From Bacteroidales bacterium (lineage in GTDB: Bacteria > Bacteroidota > Bacteroidia > Bacteroidales > Paludibacteraceae): a DNA stretch of 64,000 nt. Below are positions 18,317 through 26,005 of this stretch, piece by piece. Below the pieces are notes generated by a model that made no database searches, was not told the origin of the DNA, and worked only from the letters and a program-made list of their open reading frames with translations. The position numbers and the translations under genes are program-made. The stretch lies in NCBI GenBank assembly GCA_012518275.1, contig JAAYSS010000124.1:1-64000 (forward strand), in the 5' to 3' direction. The stretch's first letter is position 1. Every line of letters begins with the position of its first letter.

Positions 18317-18407
18317 TTATTAAACGTGTAGATTTGTTAATTTTGAACTGTAAAATAGATGCAAGATAAGTGACATTAAATCAGTAAGTTATATATTATA
18401 GTTTAAT

Positions 18408-19727
18408 ATGGGAAAAAAAATTTTAAAAGCAGGTGCTGCAGTTACTATCATAACACCACAAGAGTCTCATTTCTTATTTGGTTATCCGTTTGTGGAAAGA
18501 ATGAGTACCGGTGTGCACGACGACCTGTTGAGTTCAGCGCTGTACTTAACGGATGGAGAAAATCATGTCCTATTTATTTCCAACGATGTGATTTATATAA
18601 CAAAGGAATCCACGGCGAGAATTAGAAAAGGAATTAACGAAAAAATAGGAATTCCTTCCACGAATATCCTTATAGCAGCTACTCACACACATTCAGCACC
18701 AGTAACTGCTGAAGTTGCAATAAGTGCAAATGACCCGGTTGTTCCCAAGGTGGATAAAGATTTTCTAAAATTCATCGAAGATAAAACTGTAGAAGTTGCT
18801 TGTGAAGCATTCAAAAAAGCAGAACCTGCAGAAATAGCATTTGTGCTTGGTGATGCGACGGGTGTGGGGACAAATCGACATAACCCCACGTGGCCCAAAG
18901 ATATGGAGCTTCCCACGATGATCTTGAAAAATCAAAAGAATGAATACATCGGCTGTATGATGGTGTGTAGTATGCATCCAACCATTTTGCATGAAGATTC
19001 TACATTATATTCCGGTGATTTTCCACATTTTGTAAGAGAATCGCTTCAAAAAGAAATTTTGGGTGAGCAATGCCCTGTCGTATATTTTACTGGAACTGCT
19101 GGAAATCAAAGTCCGAGACACGTAACCAAAGCCAATACATTTGAAGAAGCGGAGCGGATAGGAAAAATTGTGGCAAATTCCATCATTTCTAAACTGACAG
19201 ATACTGTGTCTTTCATATCAGATGTCAATATCTTTGCCATTCAAACGTTGGTTGATTTACCAAAACGGACATTCCCCACAGTAGAATGGGCAGAAGAACA
19301 TCGGGATAAATCAAAAAAACGTTTCGAAGAACTTAAAAAGCACTCAGACATTCCGCAGGAAATCCGTACAGCCGAAGTAAATTGGTTTGGTTCCGAAGAA
19401 CTTTTATTTTTATCCAAATTAGCCCAATCAAATGAGTTGGAGCATTTTTATAAGAGCTCTCTGCCTGCCGAAATTCAAATAATTAAAGTAGGAGAGTGGA
19501 AATTTGTGGCATGGCCCGGCGAAGTTTTTGTGGAATATGGACTTGAATTGAAAAACCATTTTGATAATGTGGCTTTAATAACTTATGCCAACGGTGAACT
19601 ACAAGGGTATATCGTAACCAAAGAAGCGCAAGAAAAAGGATTTTACGAAGCAGGAAATTCTTTCTTCGATTATAAAGCCGGTGAACTAATGCTCGCAGAA
19701 ACTATCAAAGAATTAAAATCGATGTAG
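18408..19727 (+). CDS. Cytosolic neutral-ceramidase-like amidase (copy 3)
   Basis: Same family as the proteins at 75 and 5240, but with no signal peptide and 439 residues, so cytoplasmic. Zinc motif T-H-T-H-S at 92-96 and a second metal His in M-H-P-T near 189-192. Unlike the exported copies it keeps the nucleophile: G-N-Q-S-P-R at 232-237 in place of G-D-V-S-P-N, with Ser235. It is the first gene of the 18408-29151 operon and ends 2 bp before the FGGY kinase. A cytosolic amidase coupled to a sugar kinase argues for de-N-acylation of a small sugar-like substrate rather than ceramide; this is inference. Confidence 0.85.
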   Translation: MGKKILKAGAAVTIITPQESHFLFGYPFVERMSTGVHDDLLSSALYLTDGENHVLFISNDVIYITKESTARIRKGINEKIGIPSTNILIAATHTHSAPVTAEVAISANDPVVPKVDKDFLKFIEDKTVEVACEAFKKAEPAEIAFVLGDATGVGTNRHNPTWPKDMELPTMILKNQKNEYIGCMMVCSMHPTILHEDSTLYSGDFPHFVRESLQKEILGEQCPVVYFTGTAGNQSPRHVTKANTFEEAERIGKIVANSIISKLTDTVSFISDVNIFAIQTLVDLPKRTFPTVEWAEEHRDKSKKRFEELKKHSDIPQEIRTAEVNWFGSEELLFLSKLAQSNELEHFYKSSLPAEIQIIKVGEWKFVAWPGEVFVEYGLELKNHFDNVALITYANGELQGYIVTKEAQEKGFYEAGNSFFDYKAGELMLAETIKELKSM

Positions 19728-19729
19728 CA

Positions 19730-21148
19730 ATGAACTTTTTTCTGGGAATAGACCTCGGTACGAGTTATTTCAAAGCTGGAATATTTGACACGCAGGGTAA
19801 ACTTGTTGGGTTAGGTCGTTCTGCGGTAAAAAAACAGACAGGTAATGGAGCGATTTGTGAGTTGCCAATCGTTGAATTCTGGGATACGCTCAAGGATAGT
19901 GTAAACCAAGCAATTTTGAAAGCTGGAATTAATCCAAGTGAGATACTATCCATATCCTATTCATCTCAAGCCAACAGTTTTGTTTTATTGGATGAAAATA
20001 ATACACCTTTGACACCATTGATTTTGTGGCCCGATGAACGTGCGGGCAAGATACCGATTTCTTTGGAAAAACTGATTGAAAGAGATGATTTTCAGCAAAA
20101 AACGGGATTAGGAATATTGCCAGGCATACAATCAATACCTACTAAACTGATTTGGTTTCAAGAGCATCAACCGAAAACTTGGAGAAAAGTAAAGAGTATT
20201 ATGTCCATTTCGGACTATCTGACCTATTTTTTAACCGGACACAAGTTGAGTGATTTCAGCACGGCGTCCATGACCGGATTATTTGATGTTTGTGAAGAAA
20301 AATGGTGGGATGAAGCATTGAAAGTAACAGGAATCGGCAACGACCTTTTGAGTAACCCGAAAAGAACCGGAAGTTTTGTTGATGTTTTAACGGAGAAAGG
20401 TGCAAATCAATTAGGCTTAAGTAAAAATACAAAATTCTTTTTAGGCGGTTTGGACCATCACATGGTTGCAACGGGAGCTGACCTGCTAAATTCAGGGAAC
20501 ATATCCGAATCTACCGGAACTGTCTTAGCTTGTGTAAATTATAAAAATGGATACGAACCACAAAATGGAATAAATATAGCCCCCGGACTAACAAAAGGTT
20601 ATTATTTTCAAATGGCTTTTAATGAAAATGGGGCTACAGCCTTGGAGTGGTATCAGAAAAATTTTGCCCCGAGACTCTCACTCGACGAGCTATTGGAAAT
20701 GGCTGAAAATGTGTCACCCGGATGTGATGGATTGGAAGCGATACCTTCGACAGATAAATATGGAGACCTATCCGGATTTCGAAATATTAAGAAAGAACAT
20801 ACTCACGGACATTTTATAAGAGCAATATTGGAATCTACAAGCCAAAGTTTACGAGATTTGATAAATAATAAATTAGAGGCGAAAAACTTGTCGGGAAATG
20901 TTGTATCATCGGGTGGAGGAGCGCGAAGCCATTTGTGGATTCAGATAAAAGCGGATATGCTTAATAGGCGTTTTATCCTGCCTAAATGCAGCGAACTGGC
21001 ATGTCAGGGCGCAGCATTAGTCGGTGCAACGGGAATGATGCAAAACCAAATAAACAAGATGTCTTCCAAAAATGAAGAAAGTCTTATTCGAATTTTTACC
21101 CCAAATTCAGTGAATGTTGAAAAATATAAAAAATTAAAATGCAAATGA
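19730..21148 (+). CDS. FGGY-family carbohydrate kinase
   Basis: 472 residues, ATP-dependent sugar kinase of the xylulokinase/gluconokinase type. N-terminal phosphate loop G-I-D-L-G-T-S at residues 6-12, an I-L-W-P-D-E-R-A block near 98-105 that contacts the substrate, F-L-G-G-L-D-H-H near 236-243 where the catalytic Asp of the family lies, and the C-terminal ATP site S-G-G-G-A-R-S near 395-401. It lies 2 bp after the amidase and overlaps the SIS isomerase gene. It probably phosphorylates the product of the amidase so that isomerase and aldolase can act. The exact sugar cannot be read from sequence. Confidence 0.88.
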   Translation: MNFFLGIDLGTSYFKAGIFDTQGKLVGLGRSAVKKQTGNGAICELPIVEFWDTLKDSVNQAILKAGINPSEILSISYSSQANSFVLLDENNTPLTPLILWPDERAGKIPISLEKLIERDDFQQKTGLGILPGIQSIPTKLIWFQEHQPKTWRKVKSIMSISDYLTYFLTGHKLSDFSTASMTGLFDVCEEKWWDEALKVTGIGNDLLSNPKRTGSFVDVLTEKGANQLGLSKNTKFFLGGLDHHMVATGADLLNSGNISESTGTVLACVNYKNGYEPQNGINIAPGLTKGYYFQMAFNENGATALEWYQKNFAPRLSLDELLEMAENVSPGCDGLEAIPSTDKYGDLSGFRNIKKEHTHGHFIRAILESTSQSLRDLINNKLEAKNLSGNVVSSGGGARSHLWIQIKADMLNRRFILPKCSELACQGAALVGATGMMQNQINKMSSKNEESLIRIFTPNSVNVEKYKKLKCK

Positions 21149-21750
21149 AAGAATTAGAAAGAAAAGCGATTTTGAAACAAGCAAGGTTATCCTTAGAAAT
21201 TGAAAGTAAAGCAGTGTCCGATATTTTGGACTATTTAGATGAAGACAGTTTTGTAAAAGCAGTCGAAGCGTTAAGTACTTGTCCAAAAATTATTACCTGT
21301 GCCAGCGGGTCGTCGGGTATCGCTGCGAAAAAGTTTGCTCACTCGCTTTGCTGCATAGAGCGGAATGCACAGTTTCTATCTCCTGCAGAAGCTATTCATG
21401 GCGGCATGGGATGCATGAAAAAAGGCGATGCAGTGGTTATGGTTTCCCGAGGTGGGAAAACAGCCGAATTATTGCCGATAATTGATGTTTGCAATAAAAA
21501 AGAAGTGATTCTCATTGGTGTAACAGAGAATTTAAATTCTCCTTTAGCAAAAAGCTCTCAAATTGTTGTTCCAATGAAGATAGAAAGAGAAAGTGATGGA
21601 TTGAACGTCATGGCAACTGCCAGTTTCGTAGTTACCATTGCTATTTTTGATGCTTTACTTGCAGCGCTAATGGAAGTTACAGACTATACGTTGGAGCAAT
21701 TTGCTTTAATCCATCCTGGGGGAGCAGTAGGAAGTAGATTGAATAAGTAG
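21139..21750 (+). CDS. KpsF/GutQ-type SIS sugar-phosphate isomerase, without CBS domains
   Basis: 203 residues. SIS domain with the phosphate-binding S-G-S-S-G block near 54-58 and the V-S-R-G-G-K-T-A-E block near 101-109, ending in H-P-G-G-A-V-G, the hallmark of arabinose-5-phosphate isomerases. The C-terminal CBS pair of KdsD/KpsF is absent, so it is a short catabolic type. Two starts are possible: ATG at 21139, or ATG at 21145, which gives an ATGA overlap with the kinase stop. It probably interconverts an aldose- and ketose-phosphate in the pathway. Confidence 0.82.
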   Translation: MQMKELERKAILKQARLSLEIESKAVSDILDYLDEDSFVKAVEALSTCPKIITCASGSSGIAAKKFAHSLCCIERNAQFLSPAEAIHGGMGCMKKGDAVVMVSRGGKTAELLPIIDVCNKKEVILIGVTENLNSPLAKSSQIVVPMKIERESDGLNVMATASFVVTIAIFDALLAALMEVTDYTLEQFALIHPGGAVGSRLNK

Positions 21751-21848
21751 TGAAAAATTAAATGGTAAAGTACTTAGATTGCTCAATAATTAAATATAAC
21801 CTAATATGCATATTACCAGATAATTAACAGTAGAATAATTAACTAAAA

Positions 21849-22550
21849 ATGTACAAAGGAAAAATAATCAAGCCGCCGTTTTTTGAAATTGGACCTAAGG
21901 CTTACATGTATGGAGAAAGGATGCTAAAATTAGCAAAAGCAGCTGATGAAGCATCGGTGAAATATGACGTCAGGATAATTCTGACCCCACAACCATCAGA
22001 TATTTATCTGTTGAAAAAAGAGACAAAACATGTCTTTATTTTTGCGCAGCATATGGACCCAATTCCGATTGGAAGAGGTAATGGCTTCATTCTCGCAGAA
22101 GCATTAAAAGCGGCAGGAGCCGATGGAGTAATTCTCAACCATGCGGAAAAGCCCATGACACTTGCCGATTTATCAACCGCAATAAAACGAGCAGATGAAG
22201 TTGGGATGATATCGATGGCTTGTGCAGACTCACTCAGGGAGGCAGAGGCAATTGCTCATTTAACCCCAAATATTATCGTGGCTGAGCCTACTGAATTGAT
22301 AGGTACTGGGAAAACAAGCGATGAGGAATATGTAATTGCAACCACATCTGCAATAAAAAAGGTTAATCCCGATATTCAAGTCCTGCAAGCTGCTGGAATT
22401 TCCAATGGGCAAGATGTATATCGAACCATTAGGGCCGGTGCAGATGCCACGGGAACTACAAGTGGAATAATGAAAGCAGATGACCCCGAAGCAATGTTAG
22501 ACGAAATGATTCGTGCGGTTCGTAAAGCTTGGGACGAAATACATAAATAA
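21849..22550 (+). CDS. Archaeal-type triosephosphate-isomerase homologue with changed active site
   Basis: 233 residues that follow archaeal TPI closely: F-A-Q-H-M-D-P near 75-81, L-N-H-A-E near 100-104, A-E-P-T-E-L-I-G-T-G near 143-152 and A-A-G-I-S near the end. The catalytic Lys (Lys17), His and Glu are kept. However, the usual I-N-x-K reads I-G-P-K, so the active-site Asn is Gly15, and the Ser after the catalytic His is Ala. It is probably an isomerase for a different short-chain ketose/aldose phosphate, as known for tetrulose-phosphate isomerases related to TPI. It is an operon member, after a 98-bp gap in which I see no hairpin. Confidence 0.8.
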   Translation: MYKGKIIKPPFFEIGPKAYMYGERMLKLAKAADEASVKYDVRIILTPQPSDIYLLKKETKHVFIFAQHMDPIPIGRGNGFILAEALKAAGADGVILNHAEKPMTLADLSTAIKRADEVGMISMACADSLREAEAIAHLTPNIIVAEPTELIGTGKTSDEEYVIATTSAIKKVNPDIQVLQAAGISNGQDVYRTIRAGADATGTTSGIMKADDPEAMLDEMIRAVRKAWDEIHK

Positions 22551-22589
22551 CAGAAATACAAACCATTAAAACAAAAAGGAGAAATAAAA

Positions 22590-23090
22590 ATGAAACTTCA
22601 CAGAGGTACGATTGACTTGCAATCAAAAGATCACAGACCTGATTTTCACAATGTAACAGATGAGGTAAAAAAAATTGTGAAAGAATCGAAAATCCAAAAC
22701 GGATTGTGCGTTGTATATTCTCATCACACGACGTGTTCTGTAATGACACAGGAGTGCTCACATGACCTAAATTATTTTGGAAGAGAATATCTGCAACAAG
22801 ATTTGAATAACATTATGGAAAAACTTATTCCAACCTGTAGAACAGAAGGACAATACATGCATCCCGGACCTGAACACATTAAATTTGCGCTCACTTTCCC
22901 GGATGAAGAGCCCAAGGGAAGTCTTAATACAGATGCTCATTTACGTTCAGTGTTTTTTGGGAGGTCTGAAACAATACCTATCATAGACGGTGAACTTTCT
23001 CTGGGCAGTTTTGGATTTATCTATTTTATTGATTGGGATCAGATTCGAGAGAGAAAAAGAGTTTGTGAAGTGCATATTATAGGCGAATAA
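22590..23090 (+). CDS. YjbQ/UPF0047 family protein
   Basis: 166 residues, slightly longer than the usual 130-140. Core motif S-H-H-T-T-C-S-V-M near 44-52 matches the H-T-S/T-A block of YjbQ, and the G-x-Y-x-H-P-G region fits the family metal-binding site. E. coli YjbQ shows weak thiamine-phosphate synthase activity; the real role is unknown. Here it sits in an operon with a thiamine-diphosphate-dependent E1. AAGGAG stands 9 bases before the ATG. A 12-bp hairpin follows the stop. Confidence 0.78.
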   Translation: MKLHRGTIDLQSKDHRPDFHNVTDEVKKIVKESKIQNGLCVVYSHHTTCSVMTQECSHDLNYFGREYLQQDLNNIMEKLIPTCRTEGQYMHPGPEHIKFALTFPDEEPKGSLNTDAHLRSVFFGRSETIPIIDGELSLGSFGFIYFIDWDQIRERKRVCEVHIIGE

Positions 23091-23098
23091 TCTTATAA

Positions 23099-23132
23099 CT
23101 TACACCTGATTAATTCAACTATCAGGTGTAAG
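23099..23132 (+). terminator. Perfect 12-bp hairpin between the YjbQ and E2 genes
   Basis: Stem 23099-23110 pairs with 23121-23132 without mismatch; loop of 10 bases. An AT-rich stretch, not a clean T-run, follows and leads into the E2 start at 23159. It may terminate the upstream transcript partially, stabilise it against 3-prime decay, or set the ratio between the two halves of the operon. Confidence 0.55.
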
Positions 23133-23158
23133 TATTCAATATTTTAAATTTTTTATTC

Positions 23159-24493
23159 ATGGCAACACTCATCATTATGCCCCGCCAGGGGCAATCCGTA
23201 GAGACCTGTATTATTAGTTCAATCAATAAGCAAAAGGGTGACACGGTTAAAAAAGGCGACATATTATTCTCTTACGAGACAGATAAAGCTTCATTTGAAG
23301 AAGAATCTCCTGTGGATGGCACTGTTTTAGAAGTTTTTTACGAAGAAGATGACGAAGTTCCGGTTCTAAATAACATGATGATTATTGGCGAGCCGGGTGA
23401 GGACTATTTCGATTTATTGGGAACTGATTCCGATTTATCTAAAGAAGACCAAACCGAAAGCTCGGTAAAAGAACCCGAAACTCAAAACACAGAACTCGAA
23501 ACTCAAAACCTATCAACGCAGGCAGGTTCACAACACGAAACTTTCATATCTCCCCGTGCACGTAATCTTGCATCAAAAGAAGTTGTTGATGTTATCCCGA
23601 TATCAGGCTCAGGTCCAAAAGGGCGCATTATCGAAAAAGACATACAAGCAGTTTTAGAAAATCGTCCGAAGATGACACCTTTGGCCAAAAAAATAGCTTC
23701 CGAGGAAAAACTTCAACCAGAGATAGGAACAGGACTTGCAGGTACAGCTCGGTCAGTCGATTTATCAGCGCCTGTCAATCCCATTTATGCAGGAGATTAT
23801 GAAGATAAAAAGCTGTCCAACATGCGGAAGCTTATCGCAAGCGCAATGTACTCATCGCTGCAAAACTCGGCACAGCTTACACACCATTTAGGTGCCGACG
23901 CACGTCGTATTCTCAACCTACGCAAGAAAATTAAAGCTGACATAGAAAGTGGCACGCTTACTGCAAACATCACTATAAATGATATGGTATGTTTTGCTGT
24001 CATCAAAGCGTTGAAAAAATATCCCAACGTTAATTCTCATTTTTTGGGTGACAGTATGCGTTTATTCAATAAAGTTCACCTTGGACTGGCTGTAGATACA
24101 GAACGCGGATTGATGGTCCCGGTAACCAAAAATGCAGATGACCTGTCGATTATCGGACTTTCCAATCAACTCAAAGAAGTTGCAAATGCATGCAAAACAG
24201 GTAGCGTAAATCCTGATATTCTATCAGCTGAAGCCGGTTCGTTTACAGTATCCAATTTAGGTAACTACGGCGTTGAAATGTTTACACCTGTTATTAATTT
24301 GCCCCAATCGGCCATTTTGGGTGTTAACACCATTGTTCCACGTCCGAAAGATTTGGGTGGAGGCGTATATGGTTTTGTGCCTTATATCGGCTTAAGCCTC
24401 ACATACGATCATCGTGCACTCGACGGTGGTGAAGCAACCCGTTTCTTGAAGCAGGTTGCCTTGGAAATAGAAAATCTTGAAATCGAATATTAA
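23159..24493 (+). CDS. 2-oxoacid dehydrogenase E2 (dihydrolipoamide acyltransferase)
   Basis: 444 residues with all E2 parts in order: one lipoyl domain (1-80, lipoyl Lys43 in E-T-D-K-A), a linker rich in Glu, Thr and Gln, an E1/E3-binding domain (about 124-160, S-P-R-A-R-N-L-A...G-P-K-G-R-I) and the acyltransferase core, whose catalytic D-H-R-A-L-D-G-G lies near 418-425. It transfers the acyl group made by E1 to CoA. It is followed by E3 (11 bp) and the fused E1, a complete complex. A single lipoyl domain is typical of acetoin, branched-chain and some pyruvate complexes, so the 2-oxo substrate is not fixed by sequence. Confidence 0.9.
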   Translation: MATLIIMPRQGQSVETCIISSINKQKGDTVKKGDILFSYETDKASFEEESPVDGTVLEVFYEEDDEVPVLNNMMIIGEPGEDYFDLLGTDSDLSKEDQTESSVKEPETQNTELETQNLSTQAGSQHETFISPRARNLASKEVVDVIPISGSGPKGRIIEKDIQAVLENRPKMTPLAKKIASEEKLQPEIGTGLAGTARSVDLSAPVNPIYAGDYEDKKLSNMRKLIASAMYSSLQNSAQLTHHLGADARRILNLRKKIKADIESGTLTANITINDMVCFAVIKALKKYPNVNSHFLGDSMRLFNKVHLGLAVDTERGLMVPVTKNADDLSIIGLSNQLKEVANACKTGSVNPDILSAEAGSFTVSNLGNYGVEMFTPVINLPQSAILGVNTIVPRPKDLGGGVYGFVPYIGLSLTYDHRALDGGEATRFLKQVALEIENLEIEY

Positions 24494-24504
24494 CAGATTA
24501 AATT

Positions 24505-25860
24505 ATGTATGATTTATTGATAATTGGCGGTGGTCCTGCAGGTTATGTGGCTGCAGAACGAGCAGGACAAAAAGGACTAAAAGTAGTTTTGTTTGAGAAG
24601 AATGCGCTGGGGGGTGTATGCTTAAATGAAGGCTGTATCCCGACTAAGACCATGCTCTACAGTGCTAAAACCTACGAGAATGCCCTTCATGGCGATAAGT
24701 ACGGAGTTTTTGCCGAAAATGTTCGCTTTGAATACGAGAAAATAGTTTCAAGGAAAAATAAAGTAGTCCGCAAGTTAGTTTCCGGAGTAAAATCTAAGAT
24801 GAGAGCCAATAATGTGGAAGTAGTTGAAGGTGAAGCCCTAATTGTTGGAAGGGGTAAAAACGGAATTGAAGTGATGTGTGCCGGTAAGAACTATTTTGGA
24901 GCTAACCTACTAATTTGCACTGGTTCAGAAGCATCTGTTCCACCCATTCCCGGATTGCAAGAAGCCGGTGATATCATTCTTACCAACCGTGAAATTCTTG
25001 ATTTGAAAGAGAGACCGGAAACACTTGTGGTGATTGGTGGAGGCGTTATCGGTATGGAATTCGCCAGTTTTTTCAATAGTCTCGGCACCAAAGTAACTGT
25101 TATTGAAATGCTTCCCGAAATATTGGGACAGACTGACGCTGAAATTTCGGGCATGTCTCGTAAAATTTTCACCAAAAAAGGGATAGAATTTCATCTCAAT
25201 GCTAAGGTGGTACAAGTGGAAGGCAATAAGGTAATATTTGAAAAAGAGGGTGAAACTCACACGGTTGAAGGCGATAAAATTCTTCTCAGCGTAGGACGTC
25301 GTCCCGTAACCCGAGGTTTCGGTCTTGAAAACCTGAATGTGGAGCTCGACAGGGGAGGTATTAAAGTAGATGAAAAGCTACGCACCAACGTGCCGAATGT
25401 ATTCGCTGCAGGCGATGTGACCGGATTTTCGTTGTTGGCACATACCGCCAGCCGAGAGGGTGAAGTAGTGGTAAATAACCTTACGGGCCAAGATGACAGA
25501 ATGCGCTACAGCGCCGTTCCCGGAGTAGTTTACATCAATCCGGAAATAGCCGGTGTAGGAGAGACTGAAGAAACAGCAAAAACCAAAGGAATCGACTATA
25601 AAGTAGTAAAATTGCCAATGGCTTATGCTGGAAGATTTGTTGCTGAAAATGAAAGAGGTAACGGTATTTGTAAAATCCTTATCGGTGCAAAACACAGCGA
25701 AGTTATCGGTGTGCACATGCTCGGTAATCCAAGTAGCGAAATAATATACGGAGCCTGTATGGCCATTGAAAATGAAATGACACTTGATGAAATGAAAGAG
25801 GTGATTTATCCACATCCAACTGTCAGCGAAATAATCAAAGAGGTAGTATTTGCCTTTTAA
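24505..25860 (+). CDS. Dihydrolipoamide dehydrogenase (E3)
   Basis: 451 residues, FAD- and NAD-binding disulphide oxidoreductase that reoxidises dihydrolipoamide. FAD loop G-G-G-P-A-G at 8-13, redox disulphide Cys39/Cys44 in G-G-V-C-L-N-E-G-C, NAD loop G-G-G-V-I-G-M-E near 176-183, second FAD motif A-A-G-D-V-T-G near 303-309, and C-terminal H-P-T-V-S-E with the catalytic His-Glu pair. All key residues are present. It lies between the E2 and E1 genes, so it is the dedicated E3 of this complex. Confidence 0.93.
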   Translation: MYDLLIIGGGPAGYVAAERAGQKGLKVVLFEKNALGGVCLNEGCIPTKTMLYSAKTYENALHGDKYGVFAENVRFEYEKIVSRKNKVVRKLVSGVKSKMRANNVEVVEGEALIVGRGKNGIEVMCAGKNYFGANLLICTGSEASVPPIPGLQEAGDIILTNREILDLKERPETLVVIGGGVIGMEFASFFNSLGTKVTVIEMLPEILGQTDAEISGMSRKIFTKKGIEFHLNAKVVQVEGNKVIFEKEGETHTVEGDKILLSVGRRPVTRGFGLENLNVELDRGGIKVDEKLRTNVPNVFAAGDVTGFSLLAHTASREGEVVVNNLTGQDDRMRYSAVPGVVYINPEIAGVGETEETAKTKGIDYKVVKLPMAYAGRFVAENERGNGICKILIGAKHSEVIGVHMLGNPSSEIIYGACMAIENEMTLDEMKEVIYPHPTVSEIIKEVVFAF

Positions 25861-26005
25861 GTTGAATGCAAGTATTTTTTTATCAAACAAAAAAATCAAG
25901 AAACTTTTAGGAATCGTTACTTGCTATAAATTCAACGGTATTAATATCTGATTCCCAAATAATTAAACAATTAAGTAAAGTATTTAAATAGTAAATCCAA
26001 ATAAA

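Noticed and set aside
24891-25899. Long antisense ORFs opposite the E3 gene (up to 173 codons)
   Set aside because: They mirror a strongly conserved coding gene, and their products look like low-complexity shadows.
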